This document shows, piece after piece, positions 8,506 through 15,873 of a DNA stretch of 36,752 nucleotides (its first letter is position 1; each line of letters starts with the position of its first letter). The notes under the pieces were generated by a model. The model ran no database searches. It had not been told where the DNA came from and was given only the letters and a program-made list of their open reading frames with translations. Both the position numbers and the translations under genes were made by a program. Source of the DNA: Planctomycetota bacterium (GTDB lineage: Bacteria; Planctomycetota; Phycisphaerae; Phycisphaerales; SM1A02); the NCBI GenBank assembly GCA_022560875.1, contig JADFSH010000023.1, positions 1 to 36,752 on the forward strand, read 5' to 3'.

Positions 8506-10542
8506 TTGCGATCGCAACATTCAGACAAGATGCTTCTTCGGACGGCACTTTTTTTCGTCATGGTCCAGACTGCGGGGACCGATATTCTCGCCCGAGAATC
8601 GCCACCGACTTTCCTGGCGTTTGTTCAAGTCCCCGTCAATTACAAGCTGATTTGTGGAACCGATATTGGCAACACCCTTCTTGCTTCACGATATTCAATC
8701 GGGTCCAGATTGATCCTCAGCGAATGGGACCGGGTCGATCAAAGCATGCAGGTGATATCGGACGGCTTCGTCTCCGTCGCCGATCCCTCCTTCAGCCACG
8801 ATGGTGAACGCCTGCTCTTCTCCGGAACAAGGCAGCCGAATCAGCCGCTTCAGATCTGGGAACTTGGATCGGGTGAGCCTCAACCGAGGCAGGTCGTTCA
8901 AAGTGACGCCGATTGCATCAATCCGATCTTTATGCCGAACCGTCACATCGTCTTCTCATCTCTTCTCTCCCGTGAATACGAGGAGCACGGCGGCCAGCTT
9001 TCCTTTTCACTCTATCAAGTGGCTCCGGGTGAGAAGCAGCCCAGCCGCCTGACCTTTAATCCGAGCAGCGAATTTGATCCTTGCGTGCTGCCGGATGGTC
9101 GAATCGTTTTCAGTTCATGGCAGCACGTCGGTAACCATTTCTGGCCGCGCGGCATCGTGTCGCTGATGCTCGTCAATTCGGACGGGACGGGCATCTTCCC
9201 TCTGACGGGAAATCATCAGGGCGAGTGGCTCAAACGGGGCGCGACACCTTTCGGTGATCACGAACTCGCCTTCATCCAGACTCAACCCGGTCGCGAATTC
9301 GGGGCTGGAGCGCTAATGGCGACGTCACTCAACGACTCGTTTTCACCCTACGCCACCCTCATCTCCTCGCAGACGCATCTGGTCGAAGGGGTCACCCCGA
9401 TGCCGGACGGTCGGCTGCTCGTCTCCGCGCGACCGGTTGACGGCTCCCGGCCGACCTTTGGACTGTACGTGCTGGAGAAGAGCGGTGCACTCAGCCTCCT
9501 GTACGACGACCCGATGTTCCATGAAATATCCCCGGCAATTGGAATGTCCGGGAAGAAGCCGGACCAGCGCATCAGCACCGTCGTAGAGGGGACGCCCCAT
9601 GGGTATCTCCTCGTTCTGGATTGCCTCGATACCGATCGCCAGGGTGCGGTCGGCCTGCGCCGGGAAGATGTTCAAACCGTGCGCCTCATCGAGGGCCTGC
9701 CACTGAAAAGCGACGGTAACACGAAACCGACGTTCACGTCCCTTGAAGGACGCGAAGATGAACCACTCATCCATCCCGGATCGGCGACGGGATACATTCC
9801 GAGCCGCATTCTCGGTGAAGTATCACCGGCCCTGGACGGATCCATCTATATAAAGGTTCCAGCGGACCGGCCCCTGCGTCTGCAACTCGTGGATCGGGAA
9901 GGCTTCACGATCATGAACGAGCGGGCGTGGTTCTGGGTTCGGCCGAACGAGCGTCGGGTCTGCATCGGATGCCATGAGAACCGGGAGTTGTCGCCGAGCA
10001 ACAATGTTCCGCTGGCGACCCGCAGCGAGCCAATCGACTTGACCAACCCGAATGGCTGGCGAACGGTGACATTTCAAAAAGACATCGAACCCATCTTGCA
10101 GGCAAACTGCACGAATTCGCACTGTCACGTACCCCCCAGGCCGACCGCGGCCATGAATCTCACCTCCCGTCGTTTCAATGGCGCCAAGGACGCACCGATG
10201 ACGGAGCTGTACGGCCCCGCCTACGCCAGTCTGATGGCGCGTCAGGATGGCAAGCCTTATGCGATCGGCGGTCGGCGCGTTCATCCCGGAAATTCAAGGC
10301 GGAGTCCCCTGCTGTGGATGCTGTACGGCCGAACGCTCGCTCCCCAGTACGCTCCAGCGCCGTTCGAGCGGCCGCTGCTCGACCCGCATCCCGATACGCC
10401 CTTGACGCCTTCGGAGATCGATTTGATTCGAACGTGGATCGACCTGGGCGCGGTGTACGACGATTCGAGGACTCCTGTTGAATGGCCCGTACACGATTCC
10501 GCTCGGACTTATTCGACAGAGGGGAAAAACAATGAAGATTGA
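8506..10542 (+). CDS. hydrazine-synthase-alpha-like propeller cytochrome c
   Basis: A protein of 678 residues. The start is a TTG with a strong GGGAGG 7 bp upstream; an ATG nine codons in has no such site. A signal peptide (LLRTALFFVMVQTAGTDILA) implies export. Residues about 80-400 are WD40-like/PD40 propeller blades (DPSFSHDGERLLFSG, DPCVLPDGRIVFSSW). Residues about 430-500 resemble the middle domain of the hydrazine synthase alpha subunit (DREGFTIMNERAWFWVRP), ending in a CIGCH heme site (486-490). A second site is CTNSHCH (535-541), a CX4CH spacing, followed by a cytochrome-like VHPGNSRRSPLLWMLYG with a possible distal His593. It heads a seven-gene operon and overlaps the next gene by 11 bp. 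Genuine hydrazine synthase is not claimed: no beta or gamma subunit is present. Likely a periplasmic redox enzyme of unknown substrate. Confidence 0.85.
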   Translation: MRSQHSDKMLLRTALFFVMVQTAGTDILARESPPTFLAFVQVPVNYKLICGTDIGNTLLASRYSIGSRLILSEWDRVDQSMQVISDGFVSVADPSFSHDGERLLFSGTRQPNQPLQIWELGSGEPQPRQVVQSDADCINPIFMPNRHIVFSSLLSREYEEHGGQLSFSLYQVAPGEKQPSRLTFNPSSEFDPCVLPDGRIVFSSWQHVGNHFWPRGIVSLMLVNSDGTGIFPLTGNHQGEWLKRGATPFGDHELAFIQTQPGREFGAGALMATSLNDSFSPYATLISSQTHLVEGVTPMPDGRLLVSARPVDGSRPTFGLYVLEKSGALSLLYDDPMFHEISPAIGMSGKKPDQRISTVVEGTPHGYLLVLDCLDTDRQGAVGLRREDVQTVRLIEGLPLKSDGNTKPTFTSLEGREDEPLIHPGSATGYIPSRILGEVSPALDGSIYIKVPADRPLRLQLVDREGFTIMNERAWFWVRPNERRVCIGCHENRELSPSNNVPLATRSEPIDLTNPNGWRTVTFQKDIEPILQANCTNSHCHVPPRPTAAMNLTSRRFNGAKDAPMTELYGPAYASLMARQDGKPYAIGGRRVHPGNSRRSPLLWMLYGRTLAPQYAPAPFERPLLDPHPDTPLTPSEIDLIRTWIDLGAVYDDSRTPVEWPVHDSARTYSTEGKNNED

Positions 10543-12253
10543 TCAGATTCCAAGTGGGCTCAAGGCGTATTCCTGTGTCTCAGTAGCCCTGACGGTCATT
10601 CTGACTTTGTCCGTCGAAGTGCAATCTCAGTCGATAAGTCGGCGGGGCATGCTGTTCACGGACGTGACGCTTGAGGCCGGCATCGATTTTCGAGAAACCA
10701 TCGGCGATGAAACCATGACCAACATCGTCGAATCGGCCGGCGTCGGATGTGCGTTTCTCGACTATGACTCCGACGGGTGGATGGACATCTATCTGGTCAG
10801 CGGCTGTTGGATGGATGGACTTTCGGATCCAGCGCTTGATGAGGAAACGCGCAACCGGCTCGCTCGCCTCACTGACCGTCTGTATCGTAATAGAGGCGAT
10901 GGTACGTTCGAGGATGTGACGGAATCCGCGGGAGTGGCAAGGCCGGCGTATGGCATGGGGGTCATCGCCGCCGACTACGACGGGGATGGCGATCCCGATC
11001 TGTACATCACCAATTACGGACCGAATTTTCTCTATCGCAACAACGGCGATGGGACGTTCGAGGAAGTCGCCGCCGAAGTGGGCGTGGCCGGGTCTGGGGC
11101 CGGTTCCGGGGGCGGTTCCGGGGGCGGCTTCAGCGTGGGGGCGGTTTTCTTTGATTACAATCTTGACGGCCGACTCGATCTGTACGTCGGCCACTATGTG
11201 GAATTCGATCCGGGCTATACCTACCACTATGCCCCGGACGGCTTCCCCGGCCCGCTGGCCTACTCCGGGCAGCAGGACCGCCTCTATCGAGGCAATCCCG
11301 ATGGCACCTTCACCGATGTCACTGAGGCCTCGGGCATCAGTATCGAGCCCATCGGTCGGGCCATGGGCGTGGGGGTCTTCGATTACGACGGCGATCGTCT
11401 CCCCGACATCTTCGTCTCCAACGACGCGATGGAGAATTTCCTCTTCCATAACAACGGAGATGGGACATTCGAGAATCGGGCCCTGGAGACATTCGTCGCC
11501 TACGGCCAATCCGGCGAGGCCACCGCCGCCATGGCGGTCGAGATCGCCGACATCGGGGGAGACGGCCGTTTCGACGTGCTCGTTCCAGATATGGCGTTCT
11601 CCTGCTTGTATCGCTTCCAGGCCGAAGGCTTCTTTGAAGACAATTCTGTCCGGTCGGGCATCGCGGTCGCGTGCGGACAGTACGCCAGCTGGGGCGGCGT
11701 CTTCGCAGACTTTGACCTGGATGGCCACCTCGATCTCTACATCAGCAACGGCGATGTCCACCACCTCGAAACACAAGAGGATCTGTTGTTTCTTGGTGAT
11801 GGGCGGGGCCGCTTTGAGGATGTTTCCGAGACCGCTGGCAAGTGGGCGACTCAAAAGTTTGTGAGCCGGGGCGCGGCGGGCGCCGACTTCGACAATGACG
11901 GTGACATCGACATCCTGGTCGCCAGCCTCAACGACCGCCCCGTTCTCCTCCGCAACGACTCGCCGCGAGGAGATCGCCACTGGCTCGGCGTCTCGCTGAT
12001 CGGTAACGCGCCCAACACCGACGCCATCGGGGCGACGGTTCGTCTCACCGTCGGCGAAGAGACGATGATCCGCACCCGGCGGAGCGGCGGCAGCTATCTC
12101 TCGCAACACGACCCCCGGATGCACTTCGGGCTGGGGTCTCATGTGGTGATCGACCTGCTTGAAATCATCTGGCCCGACGGTTCGAGCCAGCGTCTCGAGA
12201 ACATTCCCAGCGATCGGTACATGACGATTCGACAGGCTTTCAGAGACCAATGA
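10532..12253 (+). CDS. FG-GAP/VCBS repeat protein with ASPIC/UnbV C-terminal domain
   Basis: A protein of 573 residues from the ATG at 10532, which has AGAGGGG 7 bp upstream; the frame extends to 10478, but that start is inferior. The signal peptide is at about residues 10-35. At least seven calcium-binding-type FG-GAP blades follow, each with a D-x-D-x-DG-like loop: DYDSDGWMDIYL, DYDGDGDPDLYI, DYNLDGRLDLYV, DYDGDRLPDIFV, DIGGDGRFDVLV, DFDLDGHLDLYI and DFDNDGDIDILV. The C-terminal about 80 residues match ASPIC/UnbV (DAIGATVRL, GGSYLSQHDPRMHFGLG, WPDGSSQ). The family (CRTAC1-like) is extracellular or periplasmic and usually of unknown function. A Gly/Ser tract interrupts one blade near 11090-11130. 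The overlap with the preceding gene suggests the two products work together. Confidence 0.92.
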   Translation: MKIDQIPSGLKAYSCVSVALTVILTLSVEVQSQSISRRGMLFTDVTLEAGIDFRETIGDETMTNIVESAGVGCAFLDYDSDGWMDIYLVSGCWMDGLSDPALDEETRNRLARLTDRLYRNRGDGTFEDVTESAGVARPAYGMGVIAADYDGDGDPDLYITNYGPNFLYRNNGDGTFEEVAAEVGVAGSGAGSGGGSGGGFSVGAVFFDYNLDGRLDLYVGHYVEFDPGYTYHYAPDGFPGPLAYSGQQDRLYRGNPDGTFTDVTEASGISIEPIGRAMGVGVFDYDGDRLPDIFVSNDAMENFLFHNNGDGTFENRALETFVAYGQSGEATAAMAVEIADIGGDGRFDVLVPDMAFSCLYRFQAEGFFEDNSVRSGIAVACGQYASWGGVFADFDLDGHLDLYISNGDVHHLETQEDLLFLGDGRGRFEDVSETAGKWATQKFVSRGAAGADFDNDGDIDILVASLNDRPVLLRNDSPRGDRHWLGVSLIGNAPNTDAIGATVRLTVGEETMIRTRRSGGSYLSQHDPRMHFGLGSHVVIDLLEIIWPDGSSQRLENIPSDRYMTIRQAFRDQ

Positions 12254-12281
12254 AAGGACGCGTCACGCGACAGGAACTTCA

Positions 12282-14195
12282 ATGCGTTTGACTGACAGGT
12301 ACACTCTCGCTTGGCAGCTCGCCGCTTCACTGCTGGTGTCCATGTTCGTCGCCGGTGTGGTTTCCGTGAGCTTTGCCGACGAACTGGAAACGCCGGTCCA
12401 GCGGGCCCCGGTGTTTCTCCAGGTCGAAGCGAACGGCGAGACGCTGCTGGTCTTGAACGAAAAAAGCGGCACGCTGATGCGTCTTGATTTGAACACGGGC
12501 GAGATTCTTCGTGAAGTCCCGGTGGGTCAATCGCCTTTTGACCTTGCCCTGCATCCGGACGGCACGCATTGCTTCATCTCCTGCCGTCGTGGCCAGGAGA
12601 TCGTCGAAGTCGATGTGCAGACGTTCGAGGTGCGCCGTCGTCTGCCTTTGCTCGGCGATCCGACCGGCCTGGCCGTCTCCGGGGACGGTCTGCGGCTGTA
12701 TGCGGGCGTTCATTCACTCGATCAGGTGGCGGTTTTCGATCTTGAGACCGGTCTCGAGATCATGCGGCTGACGGCGGGGAACGGCCCGGAATGGATTCGA
12801 CGCTCGCCGGACGGTCGCGTATACGTCACCAACCTGCTGTCGAATCCCGTCGCCCCCGACGAGTCATGCCGCAACGAGATCACCGTGATCGACGACGCCT
12901 CGTCGCGGGTGATCGAGCGGATCATCCTCACCAACGCCAACATCGGAAGACAAATCGCGTTTACGGCCGACGGCTCTACCGCGGTGGCGGTGATCAGCCG
13001 ACCGAAGAATCTCGTTCCCATGGTGCAGGTGGCCCGGGGATGGGTGGTGACCAACGGCTTCGTCATTCTGTCTCCGTTCGAGGAAATGCCCCCCGTCCAA
13101 TTGCTCATTGACCTGCCGAACCAGGCGTACGCCGATCCGTACGGCGTGGTCATGATGCCGGACGGCCTCAAGTTCTACATCAGTTCCGCCGGGATGGACA
13201 TGGTGATTGCCGTGGACCTTGAGCGAGTGCGCGATGTCATGCCCAAGGCGATCAGCGGCGAGATTCCTCGGGCATCGGATCACCTCGGCCTCTCCCGGCA
13301 GTACGTGGCCGCGCGGATACCGGTGGGTGCGAATCCTCAGGCGATGGCCCTCAGCCGCGACTCAAGTCTGCTCTTCGTCGCCAACCGTCTCCATGATTCA
13401 ATCTCAGTGATCGACACGTCTTCCGACATCGTCATCCGCACGATGAATTTCGGGACTTATGCGGAGACAAGTCCGGTCGCGCAGGGTGAGCGGTTCTTCA
13501 CCAACGCCGCCCGCATCTTTCAGAATCAATTCACCTGCACCAGCTGCCATCCGGACAACGGATTTGACGGCCTGCAATATGACCTCGAGCCCGACGGCCT
13601 CGGGCGGAACATTCTCGACAACCGAAACCTGCGCGGAGTCCGCGACACGGCGCCCTTCAAGTGGGTCGGCTCGAATCCAGACCTCACCACGCAATGCGGC
13701 ACGCGGACTGCGAAATGGATCGTCCGCACCGGTTGGCTCCGCTCCTCCGAGGTCGTCTCGCTGGCCGAGTACATCCGTTCCATCGAACCGGTCGTCAATC
13801 CCAATGTTGCAACCGACGGCGAACTGACATCGGCCCAGCGTCGAGGCAAGGCCTTCTTCGAGCGGACGAGAACGAATGACGGCTCCCCGATTTCCGAGGA
13901 AAACCAGTGCCATTTCTGTCATTCGGGACCAGCTTTCACGAATTACCGGAAATTCGACGTGGGAACAAAGGCGCCCATGGACTCGAAGGCCGAATTCGAC
14001 ACCGCCCATCTGACCAACATTTTCGAGTCGGCGCCGTTCCTGCACGACGGTCGAGCCGCCACACTCGAGGAGATCTGGACGATTCACAATCCCGGCGACC
14101 GGCACGGGATCTCCAGCGACTGGACGAAGCGGCAACTCAACGATCTCGTCGAGTATCTCAAGTCACTGGGGGCAGCGGAGGGATCCCGACGATGA
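12282..14195 (+). CDS. YVTN beta-propeller fused to diheme MauG/CcP-like cytochrome
   Basis: A protein of 637 residues with a signal peptide (to about A32, SFADE). Residues about 40-395 are YVTN-type propeller blades (PFDLALHPDGTHCFIS, SPDGRVYVTNLL, NPQAMALSRDSSLLFVANR, DSISVIDT). Residues about 400-632 are a diheme cytochrome c peroxidase/MauG-like module with CTSCH (419-423) and CHFCH (543-547), plus the family features RNLRGVRDTAPFKW and FLHDGRAATLEE. MauG-like enzymes oxidise residues in partner proteins, whereas CcP reduces peroxide. Which applies here cannot be told from sequence. The AGGA ribosome site is 6 bp before the ATG. It follows the ASPIC gene by 28 bp and overlaps the next gene by ATGA, so the unit is translationally coupled. 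Confidence 0.92.
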   Translation: MRLTDRYTLAWQLAASLLVSMFVAGVVSVSFADELETPVQRAPVFLQVEANGETLLVLNEKSGTLMRLDLNTGEILREVPVGQSPFDLALHPDGTHCFISCRRGQEIVEVDVQTFEVRRRLPLLGDPTGLAVSGDGLRLYAGVHSLDQVAVFDLETGLEIMRLTAGNGPEWIRRSPDGRVYVTNLLSNPVAPDESCRNEITVIDDASSRVIERIILTNANIGRQIAFTADGSTAVAVISRPKNLVPMVQVARGWVVTNGFVILSPFEEMPPVQLLIDLPNQAYADPYGVVMMPDGLKFYISSAGMDMVIAVDLERVRDVMPKAISGEIPRASDHLGLSRQYVAARIPVGANPQAMALSRDSSLLFVANRLHDSISVIDTSSDIVIRTMNFGTYAETSPVAQGERFFTNAARIFQNQFTCTSCHPDNGFDGLQYDLEPDGLGRNILDNRNLRGVRDTAPFKWVGSNPDLTTQCGTRTAKWIVRTGWLRSSEVVSLAEYIRSIEPVVNPNVATDGELTSAQRRGKAFFERTRTNDGSPISEENQCHFCHSGPAFTNYRKFDVGTKAPMDSKAEFDTAHLTNIFESAPFLHDGRAATLEEIWTIHNPGDRHGISSDWTKRQLNDLVEYLKSLGAAEGSRR

Positions 14196-15382
14196 TGCAG
14201 GCAACGCGACTTCTAGCCCTCTGCTCCACCCTCGTGTGCATCACCGGCGCGACCGCCGCTCCCCCCTTCTATGACACCTGGCAGACCTTCACCACGTCGG
14301 ACGGCCTGCCCAGCGACAAAGTCATGTGCGTCCTCGCCACGGACGATGCCGTCTGGGTGGGCACGGATCACGGCCTGGCCCGCTGGTATGAAGGCGAATG
14401 GTCGAGCTACATGCGATCGGACGGTCTTGCCCACGACGCGGTGATGTGCCTCGCCCAGGATCCCGACAGCGGCGACATCTGGATCGGCACGTTGGGGGGA
14501 CTGACTCGATACTCCGCCGGACGCTTCGACACGTTCACGCAACTCAACAGCGGGCTGGTGAATGACGTGGTGTACGGCGTGACCGTCCATCGCGGAGAGG
14601 TCTGGGCCGCCACCGCCGCGGGTACGAGCCGATACGAGATCGCCGCCAAACGATGGAGCATCTACGACGAAACGAACACCCCCATGCACGAAATCTGGTG
14701 CTACTCGGTGACGGGGGCCGGTGACCGTATCTATCTCGCGGTCTGGGGCGGCGGGCTGCTTGAATACCAGATTGATCGGGACCACTGGAAGGATTACCGG
14801 GACCCGGACGGGGAGATGGAGATCGACCTGTTCCGCAATGACGGACTCGTCCATGATGTCGTTGCGAGCGTAACGGTCGATGAGGCGGGGCGCGTCTGGG
14901 TGGCGACGTACTTCGGGCTCAGCAGTTATGACGGGAGGAAGTGGCGGAACTTCATGGATCACGACAGTCCCCTGATCAGCAACTTCGTGAATTTCGTCGC
15001 CGCGAAGGGAACCAACTGCTTCATCGCCACCGACAACGGGCTCAACGTCTCCGATCGGGAAAACTGGTGGAGCTACCAGCGCGATCCGGAAACCGGCCGG
15101 GGAATCGTCGTCTGGTATCCGGCCGGGGCGCCGCTCCAGAAGTTCGAAACCGACACGATCTTTCCCCACAACTACATCCTCGGCATCAGCTTTCAAGGCG
15201 ACGACCTCTGGCTCGCCACGGAGCGGGGAGTAGCGCGGGGAAGCTGTACACAAGCACAAACCGTAGGGGTGGAAGTGAAGGCATTGAAACTTGATGAATC
15301 GCGGACAGTCCCGGCTCTCGAACCGGAGCGAATCGTGGTCCGCACGGAGAAAGATAACCAAATTGAAGGAGCGCAACCATGA
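14192..15382 (+). CDS. exported standalone regulator-type propeller protein
   Basis: A protein of 396 residues starting at the ATG that overlaps the preceding stop (ATGA, 14192-14195), with GGAGGG upstream. The signal peptide is TRLLALCSTLVCITGATA. The remainder is built of two-component-regulator propeller blades with the pattern WVGTDHGLARW, IWIGTLGGLTRY, VWAATAAGTSRY, VWVATYFGLSSY and LWLATERGVARG. In most relatives these blades form the periplasmic sensor of hybrid kinases; here there is no membrane helix or kinase, so it is a free periplasmic propeller. The partner or ligand is unknown. The C-terminal 40 residues are polar and low in structure. Confidence 0.88.
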   Translation: MMQATRLLALCSTLVCITGATAAPPFYDTWQTFTTSDGLPSDKVMCVLATDDAVWVGTDHGLARWYEGEWSSYMRSDGLAHDAVMCLAQDPDSGDIWIGTLGGLTRYSAGRFDTFTQLNSGLVNDVVYGVTVHRGEVWAATAAGTSRYEIAAKRWSIYDETNTPMHEIWCYSVTGAGDRIYLAVWGGGLLEYQIDRDHWKDYRDPDGEMEIDLFRNDGLVHDVVASVTVDEAGRVWVATYFGLSSYDGRKWRNFMDHDSPLISNFVNFVAAKGTNCFIATDNGLNVSDRENWWSYQRDPETGRGIVVWYPAGAPLQKFETDTIFPHNYILGISFQGDDLWLATERGVARGSCTQAQTVGVEVKALKLDESRTVPALEPERIVVRTEKDNQIEGAQP

Positions 15383-15873
15383 AACGAATGGACTTGAAGA
15401 ATGGAGATTTGCTTGTCGATATGAAGAAGCGAATCAAGAAAACCCCGATCGAAAACCACAAGGTCTTGAACGAGGCGTACGACTACGAGAGCAAGGTCTC
15501 GTTCGTGCGGGGCATGCGGGTTGAGTTGGACAACTGCATCATGCTGTACATCTCAGGTACGGCCAGCGTGGACGAGGATGGTCGATCGATCCATCCCGGC
15601 GACCTTAAGGCGCAGACCTGGCGGATGTTCAAAAACATCAAGGCCCTTCTTGAAAGCGAAGGCGCCGACTGGCACGACATCGTCCGCACCACCTGCTACC
15701 TCGCGGACTTCCGGCATTACGACGAATTCAACGAAGTACGCAACGCCTTCTACGAGGAAGAGGGGCTCGATCCCGTGCCCGCCAGCACCTGCATCGAAGC
15801 CCGCATCTGCCGGCCGGATCTGCTCGTGGAAACCGAAGCCATTGCCATGATTCCCAAGGGTCGAGAACGATGA
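15379..15873 (+). CDS. Rid (YjgF/YER057c) family protein lacking the RidA arginine
   Basis: A protein of 164 residues, longer than the usual 125-130 because of a basic N-terminal extension of about 35 residues. The ATG overlaps the preceding stop and has AAGGAG 7 bp upstream. The core matches the Rid family (MLYISGTASVDEDG, TWRMFKNIKALLESEGADW, TTCYLADF, LVETEAIAMIP). An ungapped alignment from memory to E. coli RidA puts Ser136 (PASTC) where RidA has catalytic Arg105 (PARSC), so enamine/imine deaminase activity as in RidA is not expected. No signal peptide is seen, so it is cytoplasmic, unlike the operon's first four products. Trimer formation is a family trait, not seen here. Confidence 0.9.
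   Translation: MKRMDLKNGDLLVDMKKRIKKTPIENHKVLNEAYDYESKVSFVRGMRVELDNCIMLYISGTASVDEDGRSIHPGDLKAQTWRMFKNIKALLESEGADWHDIVRTTCYLADFRHYDEFNEVRNAFYEEEGLDPVPASTCIEARICRPDLLVETEAIAMIPKGRER

Noticed and set aside
8304-8807. 167-codon plus-strand frame before the HZS-like gene
   Set aside because: Overlaps the well-supported TTG start at 8506 in another frame; arginine-rich with no motif.
8506-10542. Calling this a true hydrazine synthase and the organism an anammox bacterium
   Set aside because: No beta/gamma subunits or hydrazine dehydrogenase in the window, altered heme-site residues, and a neighbourhood unlike anammox clusters.
10580-12250. 556-codon minus-strand open frame
   Set aside because: Exact antisense of the FG-GAP/ASPIC gene; repeats of Asp/Gly codons give long open antisense frames. 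No recognisable domain.
14213-15376. 387-codon minus-strand open frame
   Set aside because: Antisense of the propeller gene, with no ribosome site or motif.
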